From Brevibacillus sp051967035 (GTDB lineage: Bacteria > Bacillota > Bacilli > Brevibacillales > Brevibacillaceae), in assembly GCF_051967035.1 (NCBI RefSeq), contig NZ_JBQCKK010000011.1, positions 62,001 through 126,000 of the forward strand: 64,000 bases of DNA, read 5' to 3'. The number at the start of each line of letters is the position of its first letter. The stretch's first letter is position 1. Made by a program: the position numbers and the translations under genes. Shown piece by piece: positions 41,479 to 50,562 of the stretch. The notes under the pieces are model-generated. The model was not told where the DNA came from. It made no database searches and saw nothing but the letters and a program-made list of their open reading frames with translations.

Positions 41479-43395
41479 TTACTCTGCCATGTCTTTTTTC
41501 AGTACCTTTATCATCAGGGCCGTAACCATGACCCCTGCTACAATTGAAACGAGGTACAGCGGCCAGTTGCCGACAACCGGCAGTACGAACAAACCGCCAT
41601 GCGGAGCCGGCAATGTGCACCCGAACAGCATGGACAATCCGCCGGCAACGGCAGAACCGGCCATAATGGAAGGAATGATGCGGGTAGGGTCAGCCGCCGC
41701 AAACGGGATCGCCCCTTCCGTGATGAAGGAAGCGCCCAGGACGTAAGCGGTTTTTCCCGCGTGCCGCTCTTCAGCTGTAAATTTCTTTTTGAACAGGGTA
41801 GTGGCCAAGGCAATGCCGAGCGGTGGAGTCATGCCGGCCGCCATAATCGCTGCATGCGGGGCGTAATTCCCCTCGGCAATCATCGCAATCCCGAACGTAA
41901 AGGCCGCTTTGTTGACGGGGCCCCCCATGTCAAAGGCCATCATCGCGCCCAAAATGACACCAAGGATCACCGCATTTCCCGTCCCCATGTTTTTCAGCCA
42001 GCTGCCAAGCGCCGTGTTGGCTGCCGCGACGGGATCGGAAACAATGTAGACCATGAGAAAGCCGGTAATCAGCGTACCCAGCAGCGGGTACAATAGCATC
42101 GGCTTGATCCCTTCCAGCGATGGCGGCAGTCCGACAAACAGCTTTTTCAGCCCAAGTACAATATACCCGGCCAAAAAGCCGGCAATGATTCCTCCGAGAA
42201 AGCCGGAGCCCGAGGTAGTTGCCAGCAATCCGCCCACCATACCGGGCGCAAAGCCTGGCCGATCGGCGATGCTGGAAGCGATAAACCCGGCCAGTACCGG
42301 AATCATCAGTTGAAATGCCGTTTTTCCACCGATGTCCATCAATACTTTGGCCAGCGGATGGAAGGACGGATCGTTCGGGTCAGACGCGTTGATCCCGAAC
42401 AAAAAGCTGATCGCGATGATAATCCCGCCGCCCACGACAAACGGAAGCATATTGGACACGCCATTCATCAAATGACGATAAAAGGCTGGCTGCTTGGACT
42501 TTTTCGCGTCCTTGCCTTCCTGAATCTTTTCCTGATAACTGGACGCGCTCCCGCGGTAGACGCTCCCCCTCTGATTGACGGCGCGCTGCAGCAGGTCTTC
42601 GGCATGGCGGATTCCTTCAGCTACCGGTACTTCGATGAGAACTTTTCCGACGAAACGCTCCATCTCCACCTGCCGGTCAGCAGCCACGATGACGGCCGCG
42701 GCTTCTTCAATATCCCTCGACGTTAGCTTGTTTTTGACTCCTCCGGAACCGTTCGTCTCCACCTTGAGCGAGATCCCTAGCTCCGCCGCCTTTTTCTTCA
42801 GGGCATCGGCTGCCATGTAGGTGTGGGCGATGCCGGTCGGGCAAGCCGTTACGGCGACCACTTTGGCCGACACGTGCTGCTGGTCGGCTGCCACGCCTTC
42901 GGTAACGCTTTCATCTTCGCTCTCAAGTTCCTTTTCCTTGTTCGCGATAATCGCAAGCACCTGTTCCTTCGTCTCTGCTTTCATCAGCTCCTGGCGAAAC
43001 GACTCGTCCATGAGCATCTGAGAGAGCTGGGCAAGCGTCGCCAGATGAGCCTGGTTGGCGTCTTCGGTTGCGGCGATCATGAAGAAGAGATGCGCTTTTT
43101 GTTGATCCAGGGAATCAAATTCCACGCCTTCTTTGGAAAAACCGTAGGCGATGGCAGGCGTCTTGACCGCGGCTGTCTTGGCATGCGGGATGGCTATTCC
43201 CTCGCCAATTCCCGTAGAGCCTTGAGCCTCGCGGGCGAGAATGGCCTGCTTCATGCCATCCTTGTCATTCAGGCGTCCCGCTTTGTCGAGTTGCTCGATC
43301 AACTCGTCCAGCACCGCTTCTTTTGTGGTCGCCGACAAATGAACGACAATCGTGTCTGCCTTCAGCAAATCACCAATGCGAATGTTATGGTTCAT
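41479..43395 (-). CDS. fruA: Fructose PTS permease, EIIABC
   Basis: The protein has 638 residues with domains in the order A-B-C. EIIA: His71 in GIAIPHAKT. EIIB: Cys185 in TACPTGIAHTY. EIIC: about eight hydrophobic segments from about 310 to the end. It takes up fructose and phosphorylates it to fructose 1-phosphate. GGGGGG precedes the ATG. It lies 13 bases after fruK in the fruR-fruK-fruA operon. Confidence 0.95.
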   Translation of the reverse strand: MNHNIRIGDLLKADTIVVHLSATTKEAVLDELIEQLDKAGRLNDKDGMKQAILAREAQGSTGIGEGIAIPHAKTAAVKTPAIAYGFSKEGVEFDSLDQQKAHLFFMIAATEDANQAHLATLAQLSQMLMDESFRQELMKAETKEQVLAIIANKEKELESEDESVTEGVAADQQHVSAKVVAVTACPTGIAHTYMAADALKKKAAELGISLKVETNGSGGVKNKLTSRDIEEAAAVIVAADRQVEMERFVGKVLIEVPVAEGIRHAEDLLQRAVNQRGSVYRGSASSYQEKIQEGKDAKKSKQPAFYRHLMNGVSNMLPFVVGGGIIIAISFLFGINASDPNDPSFHPLAKVLMDIGGKTAFQLMIPVLAGFIASSIADRPGFAPGMVGGLLATTSGSGFLGGIIAGFLAGYIVLGLKKLFVGLPPSLEGIKPMLLYPLLGTLITGFLMVYIVSDPVAAANTALGSWLKNMGTGNAVILGVILGAMMAFDMGGPVNKAAFTFGIAMIAEGNYAPHAAIMAAGMTPPLGIALATTLFKKKFTAEERHAGKTAYVLGASFITEGAIPFAAADPTRIIPSIMAGSAVAGGLSMLFGCTLPAPHGGLFVLPVVGNWPLYLVSIVAGVMVTALMIKVLKKDMAE

Positions 43396-43408
43396 GGGTA
43401 ACCCCCCA

Positions 43409-44323
43409 TCACGAAATGAAGGTAATCGTAACGTTCTGAATGAATGCTTCTATTTTTTCACGCGTGCAAAAACCTTCCGACAGGGCGGTCGTACTCCCGG
43501 CCGCTACGGCAAAACGAAACGCCGCTTCGTTATTCATCCCGCGTGTCAGACCGTAGAGAAATCCTGCTACCATCGAATCTCCGGCGCCGATCGAATTGAC
43601 CGGTTTGCGCTGTGGAATCTGGGCGAGATAGGCCTCATTCCGGTTGACAAAGACCGCTCCTTGTCCGGCCATCGAGACGATGACGTTTTGCGCGCCCATC
43701 TGGAGCGCTTTTCGTCCCCACTCGATCGCTTCGGCAGGAGTCGCAATCGTCACATCGTACAATTCGCCCAGTTCATGGTGATTCGGTTTGATGAGGAACG
43801 GTTCTTCCGACAAACCGTTTTTCAAGGCCCGCCCTTTGGCGTCAAGGAAAATGCGGACTCCCTTGCCGCGCAGCCGCTGCATCATCATCTGGTACATATC
43901 GGCGGGCAAGCTCTTGGGGACGCTTCCGGCGAGGACGAGGTAATCGCCGCTTTGCAAACGGTCGATCTGCTCAAAAAGGCGCTCAAGCGCTTCTTCAGGA
44001 ATGGGGGGAGAGACCCCGCTAATATCCGTCTCGTTCTCCGCCTTTATTTTTACGTTGATCCGTGAATCGTGTTTAATCTGGATAAACTGATGAGCAATGC
44101 CGGCTTGCTCGACCTGCTGCTGTATATATTCTCCCGTAAACCCTCCGACAAATCCCAGAGCCGTACTGTCTTCACCGAGGGCGCGGAGAACTTTGGAGAC
44201 ATTGATCCCTTTTCCGCCTGCAACCTTCCACTCTTTTTTCGCCTCGTGAATCGCTCCTTGCGACAGGGCAGACAGCCAGATGTGGTAGTCAATCGATGGA
44301 TTCAGGGTTACTGTGTAAATCAT
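43409..44323 (-). CDS. fruK: 1-phosphofructokinase
   Basis: The protein has 304 residues, a PfkB-family kinase. TLNPSIDYH at the N-terminus, GGKGINVSKVLRALG, and GAGDSMVAGFLYGL at the C-terminus (catalytic Asp) identify the FruK/LacC subgroup. It converts fructose 1-phosphate to fructose 1,6-bisphosphate. The ATG overlaps the fruR stop (ATGA), and fruA follows after 13 bases. Confidence 0.95.
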   Translation of the reverse strand: MIYTVTLNPSIDYHIWLSALSQGAIHEAKKEWKVAGGKGINVSKVLRALGEDSTALGFVGGFTGEYIQQQVEQAGIAHQFIQIKHDSRINVKIKAENETDISGVSPPIPEEALERLFEQIDRLQSGDYLVLAGSVPKSLPADMYQMMMQRLRGKGVRIFLDAKGRALKNGLSEEPFLIKPNHHELGELYDVTIATPAEAIEWGRKALQMGAQNVIVSMAGQGAVFVNRNEAYLAQIPQRKPVNSIGAGDSMVAGFLYGLTRGMNNEAAFRFAVAAGSTTALSEGFCTREKIEAFIQNVTITFIS

Positions 44324-45072
44324 GCTTTCACCACTTTGAGAGTTGTTATTCTGCTGTACGCTTGCTGCTCCTCTTGGCTGATACCGCTATCCGTGATGAG
44401 CGTAATTCCGTGCAGGTCGCCCACTTTGGCAAACGTGACGCGCGAAAACTTGTCGGAGTCGCACAAGACAAAGCGTTCATCCGAAAACTGCAGCGCCAAC
44501 TGCTTGACGTACGCTTCATCGGGATCCGGTGTAGTCAGACCGTGGCTTTGATCGATCCCATTCATGCCGAGAAAACATTTGTCAAAGCGATATTGGCTGA
44601 GCGACTTGATCGCGTCTCGCCCGACGAGCGACAATGTAGCCGCTTTCAATTCACCTCCCAGAAGAATCGTTCGGATGTGGCGGTTAATCAGATGGAGGGC
44701 GATATCCACCCCATTCGTCACGACCATAATGTTCTCGGGCAAGTACGGAAGCATCTGATAAGTCGTGGTCCCCGCATCGATAAAAATCGAATCGCGGTCT
44801 TGTACCAGGCTGGCAGCGTATTTGGCGATCGCCTTCTTTTCCCGCTCCCGTTTGACCGACTTTTCCAGGATCGTCGGCTCCTCGATTTTGCTTTGCAACA
44901 CAGATGCTCCACCGTGGACGCGCTTGAGCAAGCGCTGTTCTTCCAATTCGCTCAAATCCCGCCGAATCGTCGACTCCGACGCTCCTGTAGCTTCGACAAG
45001 TTCATGGATTCGCACGAAATCTTTTTCTTTTACGAGCGCAAGAATCAACTGATGACGTTCCGGAGTTAGCAT
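44320..45072 (-). CDS. fruR: DeoR-family repressor of the fructose operon
   Basis: The protein has 250 residues. The N-terminal DeoR HTH (ERHQLILALVKEKDFVRIHEL, then STIRRDLSELEEQ, not contiguous here) covers about residues 5-60. The sugar-phosphate sensor domain has DAGTTTYQM and DKCFLGMNGI. The ATG at 45072 has GAAGGGAGGG upstream; the frame to 45126 would start inside the promoter. It is first in the fruRKA operon and probably responds to fructose 1-phosphate. Four phased repeats upstream form a likely operator. Confidence 0.93.
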   Translation of the reverse strand: MLTPERHQLILALVKEKDFVRIHELVEATGASESTIRRDLSELEEQRLLKRVHGGASVLQSKIEEPTILEKSVKREREKKAIAKYAASLVQDRDSIFIDAGTTTYQMLPYLPENIMVVTNGVDIALHLINRHIRTILLGGELKAATLSLVGRDAIKSLSQYRFDKCFLGMNGIDQSHGLTTPDPDEAYVKQLALQFSDERFVLCDSDKFSRVTFAKVGDLHGITLITDSGISQEEQQAYSRITTLKVVKA

Positions 45073-45111
45073 CGTACCCTCCCTTCTGGCAGTGCCCTCT
45101 GAATGATTTTG

Positions 45112-45140
45112 ATTATACACGCACATTCAGTCAAAAACAA
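45112..45140 (-). promoter_or_regulatory. fruRKA promoter
   Basis: On the minus strand TTGTTT (45140-45135) and a perfect TATAAT (45117-45112) are 17 bases apart, about 40 bases before the fruR ATG. It overlaps the first FruR repeat. Confidence 0.6.
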
Positions 45141-45170
45141 TCACAAATGGTCATAACCAATCAATCATGC
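45131..45170 (-). promoter_or_regulatory. FruR operator: four 10-base phased repeats
   Basis: Read on the plus strand, four consecutive 10-base units each begin TCA: TCAAAAACAA (45131), TCACAAATGG (45141), TCATAACCAA (45151), TCAATCATGC (45161). The first three fit TCANAA. The period equals one helical turn. It covers the -35 and the region upstream. DeoR-family FruR proteins of Bacillota are known to use short TCA-type direct repeats. Confidence 0.6.
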
Positions 45171-45267
45171 TGTTGAAAAGGGGGCACGCCTCCGACAAAC
45201 GACTGGCTGGCCGCCTATCTCTCTCCCGTCCCCTTCTCGCACTGGGGGTTTTCGTTACAGAACGAAT

Positions 45268-45297
45268 AAAACAACCCGTCCTTCTTCCAGGACGGGT
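45268..45297 (-). terminator. Intrinsic terminator of ytaF
   Basis: On the minus strand ACCCGTCCT pairs with AGGACGGGT around a short loop, followed by TGTTTTATTC. Confidence 0.75.
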
Positions 45298-45314
45298 CCG
45301 CATGTAAGGGAGAG

Positions 45315-46064
45315 TTACTTCAAGCTTTTGGCCAATCCGATGCAAATAAGCAGAATCGGCGGCAGCCAGGTCAGGCGCGCCAGCCAACTCGTTTTTCCCG
45401 CCCGTCGCCCGATCGCCAGTCCGACCACAAGCAACAACGCGCTCATGACCGCGATGCACAACGCAACGACGAGGGGCGAATACCCTAAAAAGGTGAGGCT
45501 GATCCCCGCTCCAAACGCATCCAGGGAGAGCGCAAGCCCCAGCATGACCGCCTCCCAGCCCATGATATGCCCCGAACGGTCCGCATCGGCTTTGGAGGGG
45601 TCTTTTAAAATTTGAATCATGACGCCGAACATACGAAATTGCGTCAGCACGGTGCGATCCAGCTCCACCTGCGTTTCTCTGACTGGCACAGCTGACACAG
45701 CCGCCACTGCGTTCGCGGCAGTCCGTTCGTCGGCTTGCCCCGCGCGCATACCGGACTGTGCGGGCAGCAAATTCGGCTCCTTTTCCTTCCCTTGACGCGA
45801 AGAAAAAAGCCGCCAGAGAGTAAACAACCCCATCAAAATCAAGACGGCTGCGCCGATATGCTTGCCAATCTCGGGCGTCAGCCAATCCGTCAGCGACGAA
45901 CCTACGAGCATGACACCATACACAACGGCAAACGAACATCCGGAAACGACGACCAGCGACAAAAACGGCATTTTCATGTTGCGCAAGCCATACGTCAATC
46001 CTACGCTGACACTGTCCATGCTGATGGCCAGGGAAACGAGCAGGAGTGCGAGCCATCCGCTCAT
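45315..46064 (-). CDS. ytaF: Sporulation membrane protein YtaF (MntP-like)
   Basis: The protein has 249 residues, six hydrophobic segments in two halves and a polar linker of about 55 residues (about 90-150). Conserved SLAISMDSVSVGLTYG and LALSLDAFGAGISLTF at the two halves carry paired aspartates, as in MntP-type efflux proteins. YtaF is named for sporulation in B. subtilis; transport of Mn2+ is by analogy only. The ATG follows GAGGTGACC. Confidence 0.9.
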   Translation of the reverse strand: MSGWLALLLVSLAISMDSVSVGLTYGLRNMKMPFLSLVVVSGCSFAVVYGVMLVGSSLTDWLTPEIGKHIGAAVLILMGLFTLWRLFSSRQGKEKEPNLLPAQSGMRAGQADERTAANAVAAVSAVPVRETQVELDRTVLTQFRMFGVMIQILKDPSKADADRSGHIMGWEAVMLGLALSLDAFGAGISLTFLGYSPLVVALCIAVMSALLLVVGLAIGRRAGKTSWLARLTWLPPILLICIGLAKSLK

Positions 46065-46229
46065 ATGTGGTCACCTCTTTCCCATTGCCTATTAGATATA
46101 CGCGAGAGGGGCTTTTCCTGTGCAAACAAACAAGGGATCGGCACATCACCGAAGCGCTCGGCGCTTTGCAAAAAGCCGTGAGTGGACGCGTCGCTGAGGT
46201 CACGCCCGGTTTCGCTTTTTTCCTGCACC

Positions 46230-46275
46230 AAAAAAGCCATTGCCTGCCGTCATCCAGCAAGCAATGGCTTTCTTT
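46230..46275 (-). terminator. Intrinsic terminator of spo0M
   Basis: AGCCATTGC pairs with GCAATGGCT around a 17-base loop, flanked by A and T runs. On the minus strand TTTTTTGG follows. Confidence 0.8.
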
Positions 46276-46300
46276 CCTGTATGCGTAGGAGGAATGCCTG

Positions 46301-47263
46301 TTACAGCTCCTCGTCAAATCCGCCAAAGTCAAAATCCAGCTCTTCTTCGCCCGCGTCGCCATCCTCGGAGGCCATTTCCTCATCCGGCGACATCAGCTCG
46401 CCGAGCAGCATGCCGCCGAGGAACCCGGCTGCCATGCCCCCGATCATGCCGCCCATGCCGCTGCCGCGATGGCCGTGGTGGCCGTATCCGTAATGCCCCT
46501 GTTGGTAGGAAGCGAGCGACACGTACGGAATCGCTTGCGGATTGTTCGCGTATTCGCGAATTTTCTCGATCAGATAGCGGGACAGCTCTTCCTCCTGTCC
46601 GTCTGCGAGCAATGGCTGCGGAACCACGATTTCGGCCTTGTACTCCTTCTCGCGGCGCAAAAAGCCTGTAGCCAGATCCAGCTCTACCAGCATGCGCAGC
46701 TCGTCTGGCGCAGTGAAAAAGATTACGTCCAGCTCCTTGAGCGGAATACCCAGGTTGGCAGCCGGGAAAAAGGAGAACTCTTGTCCGTACGGCGTCAGCT
46801 TGCCGGAGTCTGGCTTTTGGCGCAAGTTCAGGCGGTCAAACGCACAGAGTACGCGCTCCACCGGCTCGGGAGGCAAAATCTCGACGCGGTCAAAATCGGT
46901 CGGGTCGAGCGCCATTTCCACATCGAGCTTGGTTTGCAGCGCGTACTGGATCGCTGGCGTCGACGCAGCCAGTCCATACGGCATCGCAAACGAAAACGGA
47001 ATCTCCTGCACGAACGGCTTTGGCTGTACCGTAAAGTGACGGCTGATCGGGTAGACCTGCACCTGCTTGGTCACTTCCTGCCCGCGCAGATTCACGCGCA
47101 TCAAGAGGACTGCGCTCAGCTCGGAAATGCGCTGCTCCACGTTGCCGCCCTCGATTCGCACGACACCGGTCATCGTCTCTCCCAGTCGGTAGCCAGGGGC
47201 GTCCAGCTTGAGATCAACCGTTGCCGCTCCTACACCGAATTTTGCCATCAGCTTTTTGAACAT
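46301..47263 (-). CDS. spo0M: Sporulation-control protein Spo0M
   Basis: The protein has 320 residues. The arrestin-like Spo0M fold fills the first roughly 245 residues (MFKKLMAKFGVGAATVDLKL start, written here as 20 residues; GETMTGVVRIEGG). The C-terminal 75 residues add a His/Gly-rich stretch (GHYGYGHHGHRGSG), a GGMIGGMAAGFLGGMLLG segment and a very acidic tail, so it is longer than the B. subtilis protein. ATG 47263 follows GGAGGAGAAGCCG; the longer frame has no ribosome site. It stands alone, with a palindromic TAAGCAATTACTTA at 47283-47296 upstream. Confidence 0.9.
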   Translation of the reverse strand: MFKKLMAKFGVGAATVDLKLDAPGYRLGETMTGVVRIEGGNVEQRISELSAVLLMRVNLRGQEVTKQVQVYPISRHFTVQPKPFVQEIPFSFAMPYGLAASTPAIQYALQTKLDVEMALDPTDFDRVEILPPEPVERVLCAFDRLNLRQKPDSGKLTPYGQEFSFFPAANLGIPLKELDVIFFTAPDELRMLVELDLATGFLRREKEYKAEIVVPQPLLADGQEEELSRYLIEKIREYANNPQAIPYVSLASYQQGHYGYGHHGHRGSGMGGMIGGMAAGFLGGMLLGELMSPDEEMASEDGDAGEEELDFDFGGFDEEL

Positions 47264-47430
47264 CGGCTTCTCCTCCGTATATAAGCAATTACTTATATTG
47301 ATAGTGTAGCAGAAAAAGAGCCTGGAACGCGAGTGGCACATGCGCGAACGAGCAATTGCCCGATGAGACGCTCGTACAAACAGCGGAATACCGGCCGCTT
47401 TTCCCCCCTAGACAATCCCGTGCTTGTGAA

Positions 47431-48207
47431 CTAGCCATTACCCGTACAGCACAGCCTGGACTGGATCGATTGCACCAGTTCGCTGACAGAAGGCGCCAGC
47501 CAGCATTCCGGCATGCGGGCCTGCTCGCCTCGCAGCAGGCGGCAGGCAAACGTATTCGGATGGACGCCCGGACTCAAAAAATACACTTGCTGAAACGGCG
47601 CCGGAATCGCGTCCATCGCTGCCACGCATTTGTTGACATACGTTTGCAGCGCCTCCTGATAGCGCGGAGCGGTCAGCGCCGTCCCGCAGCGGACTTCGAT
47701 TCCGGTCAATTCCTTGGCGTGCGCGGCATCCAGGCTTTTGGCGAGCGAGCAGACGACAAACAGCAGCTTGTCGGGCGAAAGCTTGTAACGCTTCTGATAC
47801 TGCTTGGCAAAACGGGCCAGGGTAGCGTTCCAGGAGCGAGTGTCGTAGCTGCCCAGATCGGGAATGCATTTGAGCGCCGCGACCAACTGGTCCTTGCTCC
47901 AAAGAAACAGCAGACCGTCCATTACCTGAACAGACAATCCGGCAATTCGCCCCGCCAAAAACTCCCCGACCCGCTCATGAATGACCCGCGAGATGCGTTG
48001 GGAAGACTTGCGCTTGAGCTTTTGCCGAACGCGTATTTCCTCTTCCTCCACATAAATCCGCGCCAGCGCCAAAAACAGCAAGGCTTCCGCCCTCCGCGGG
48101 CGCTCGTCCTCCTGCCCCTGCCGGGCGCACGCTTCGGTCAGGCACTCCAAACGGCTGTAGGCGTCCCGGAGGCTTTTCGCCCATTGCCCTGCTTTTTCTG
48201 TGCCCAT
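47431..48207 (-). CDS. Unknown protein at the end of the kdp operon
   Basis: The protein has 258 residues, mostly helical by appearance, with basic segments (VRQKLKRKSSQRISR) and no membrane segment or signal. I do not recognise a family. GAGGAGGAGTAGC precedes the ATG, and the gap to the KdpD-like gene is 12 bases, so it is the last gene of the kdp operon. An open plus-strand frame over the same bases (47356-48300) has no such support. A role tied to the KdpD-like protein is inference. Confidence 0.75.
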   Translation of the reverse strand: MGTEKAGQWAKSLRDAYSRLECLTEACARQGQEDERPRRAEALLFLALARIYVEEEEIRVRQKLKRKSSQRISRVIHERVGEFLAGRIAGLSVQVMDGLLFLWSKDQLVAALKCIPDLGSYDTRSWNATLARFAKQYQKRYKLSPDKLLFVVCSLAKSLDAAHAKELTGIEVRCGTALTAPRYQEALQTYVNKCVAAMDAIPAPFQQVYFLSPGVHPNTFACRLLRGEQARMPECWLAPSVSELVQSIQSRLCCTGNG

Positions 48208-48219
48208 GCTACTCCTCCT

Positions 48220-50547
48220 CTAGCTTTTGTCCGGTGCCTGATCGGCTACGACCAACACATCCATGTGCCGCGCTTCCCGCAGCAGCCGCTGAACGACTGA
48301 GCCTTCGCAGATTTCCTTCCACCTCGTCCGCGCCGATTGCCCGATGATGACCTGTGTCGCGCCTTTTTCGTTCATGTGGAAGATGAGCTGGGTAAAAACC
48401 TGGCGCCGACTCGCTGCCTTGTAGGACTCGAAGCGTCCCCCCAGCCGCTCGGTCAAGGCGCGCAGCTTGGCCAGTTGCCCCGCTTCCTCTTCCGTCAGCG
48501 GCTCGTGATCCTGGACATACGCCACATACCAGACAGCCTTCAGCCGATAGGCGATACGGAAGCCTCGGCGAATCAACCGCTCGCTGTCCGCACGCAGATT
48601 GACGCAGACAAAAATGACCTCCCGCTGTCGCCAGGGCCCGCGCAGCGTTCGCCGCTCCCACGCCTCCAGCCGTTCGTCGACATCGTCCGCCACCTCGCGC
48701 AAGGCCAGCTCCCGCAAGGCAATCAGGTTCCCCGTCCGAAAAAAATTCGCCAGCGCCTGCTCTACCTTTTCCCGCGCGTAAATGTTGCCCTCACGCATCC
48801 GCTGCCGCAGCGCCTTGGGGGAAATGTCGATCAGCTCCACTTCGTCCGCCTGGTGCAAAATATGGTCGGGAACCGTCTCCCGCACGCGGACGCCCGTGAT
48901 TTGCTCTACGCTGTCATTCAAGCTCTCCAGGTGTTGAATGTTCATCGTGGCAATCACCGAGATGCCTGCCGCAAGAAGCGCTTCCACATCCTGGTACCTT
49001 TTTTCGCGCTCGCTGCCTGGTGCGTTGGTATGAGCCAGCTCATCCACCAGCACGACCTCCGGATTGCGCCGGATAATCTCGTCCGTGTCCATCTCTTCCA
49101 GCGTCACGTTTTTGTAGGGGATGCGCTTGCGCGGAATCAGGGGAAGCGCGCCGATCTGCTCGCTGGTTTCTTTTCGCCCGTGGGTTTCCAGCAGGCCGAT
49201 CACCACATCAATGCCGCTCTTGGCCAGCTCGTTTCCTTCCCGCAGCATCGTGTACGTCTTGCCGACGCCCGGCGCTGCTCCGACATACACCTTCAAGGTG
49301 CCGCGCCTGATTTTCCCGATCTGTTGCTCCAGCTCTGCCTGCGACAGACGGCGGTATGGGTTGGCGGCTTCCGCAGCTTTGCGCCTGGCTGGCAGGACCC
49401 GCTCCCCGTCGCGCTCCGAGCGGTCGGCCACGATCAAAATATCAATGTTTTGGGTCTGCCTGAGAATTTTATGGACAACCGAGCCGCGCCAGATTTCTTC
49501 CCAGCGCGTTCGCTTGGACTGCCCCATGACGATGCGGGTCACATTGCGGGCCATCGCGTAGGCGACCAGCTCGCCCGCCACGTCCGTTTCCCGCCGCAAC
49601 GGCGCTTCCGCAAACGTCCCGCCCACTTTATCGACGAGCTTGACGATCGCTCTGCGAAACGTCGCTTCCTCTTTGGTCAGCTTTTTGTGCAACGGGCGAA
49701 AACAGACGACCAAAAGTTCTCCGCCGAGCCGTTTGGCAACCTGTTGTCCGCGCCGGACCAGAATCGAGCCGTTCCAATGATACTGGGCCGAGACGAGAAT
49801 TCGCTCCGTCGCCCCGGATGCGCCGACCATGCCGTGCTTCTCGCGGTAGTCCTCCAAATCTTCATTCACGCCTGTGGCGACGAAGCGCAGAGCCAGCTCC
49901 CGCAGCACGTGCAGATTGTCCCGGCGAAACAGCGGATGGTTGCTGCGGGTGGCCGCTCCGTCCTCCTGAAGCCGCTTCAGAATCGCTTCCGGGGTCACGT
50001 CCAACAGCTTCACCTCATCCGCGAGCGACAGCGTGTCTTCCGGTACACATTGGTCGATCTGCACCTGCGTCCGGGTCAACCGCTCCGCCAGCTCCTTCAT
50101 GCCCGCCAGCTCGTAAATATTGACGGTCGCCATCACACTGATCTGATGGTCGAGCAAATAGCGGACGTCATCGAGTCGCGTCGGACGGGGCGCATCGGGA
50201 CGATTGCGATGGGCCAGCCCGTCGACCAGCACGACCTCGGGATCGCGTTCCACGATTTTCTCCACATCGAGATCGTGCCGCGCCTCCCCTTGCAAAAGCC
50301 AGACGTGAGAAGGGATTTGCTCCAGCCCTTCCCGCATCTGGGCGAGCTTTGGCGAGGCGTCCCCTCCGGTAGCGGCGATCACGACATCAATCCCTTTTTT
50401 CCGCAGGCTCTGCCCCTCCATCAGCAGATGATACGTCTTGCCCGAGCCGCTTACGGCCCCCAAAATGATTTTCAGTCGGCCCCGGTGCATCCTGGAGATG
50501 GACTGCAAAATTTCCTCCGGGGACTTTCGGCGAAACTGCTCGACCAT
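48220..50547 (-). CDS. Tandem KdpD sensor/USP protein without kinase
   Basis: The protein has 775 residues made of two KdpD N-terminal units in a row. Unit 1 (about 21-378): Walker A GAVSGSGKT (30-38), EVVLVDGLAHRN, USP domain from about 249 with GQSKRTRWEEIWRGSVV. Unit 2 (about 411-770): GAAPGVGKT (423-431), EVVLVDELAHTNAPG, USP from about 643 with GQSARTRWKEICEGSVV. There is no membrane region, DHp or HATPase. Unit 2 keeps the canonical sequence; unit 1 has drifted. KdpD USP domains can bind c-di-AMP (S. aureus). It lies 15 bases after kdpC. Confidence 0.9.
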   Translation of the reverse strand: MVEQFRRKSPEEILQSISRMHRGRLKIILGAVSGSGKTYHLLMEGQSLRKKGIDVVIAATGGDASPKLAQMREGLEQIPSHVWLLQGEARHDLDVEKIVERDPEVVLVDGLAHRNRPDAPRPTRLDDVRYLLDHQISVMATVNIYELAGMKELAERLTRTQVQIDQCVPEDTLSLADEVKLLDVTPEAILKRLQEDGAATRSNHPLFRRDNLHVLRELALRFVATGVNEDLEDYREKHGMVGASGATERILVSAQYHWNGSILVRRGQQVAKRLGGELLVVCFRPLHKKLTKEEATFRRAIVKLVDKVGGTFAEAPLRRETDVAGELVAYAMARNVTRIVMGQSKRTRWEEIWRGSVVHKILRQTQNIDILIVADRSERDGERVLPARRKAAEAANPYRRLSQAELEQQIGKIRRGTLKVYVGAAPGVGKTYTMLREGNELAKSGIDVVIGLLETHGRKETSEQIGALPLIPRKRIPYKNVTLEEMDTDEIIRRNPEVVLVDELAHTNAPGSEREKRYQDVEALLAAGISVIATMNIQHLESLNDSVEQITGVRVRETVPDHILHQADEVELIDISPKALRQRMREGNIYAREKVEQALANFFRTGNLIALRELALREVADDVDERLEAWERRTLRGPWRQREVIFVCVNLRADSERLIRRGFRIAYRLKAVWYVAYVQDHEPLTEEEAGQLAKLRALTERLGGRFESYKAASRRQVFTQLIFHMNEKGATQVIIGQSARTRWKEICEGSVVQRLLREARHMDVLVVADQAPDKS

Positions 50548-50562
50548 CTGGCAGCCCTCCTG

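Noticed and set aside
46065..46300. Open plus-strand frame between ytaF and spo0M
   Set aside because: No ribosome site, it runs through the spo0M terminator, and it has no recognisable sequence.
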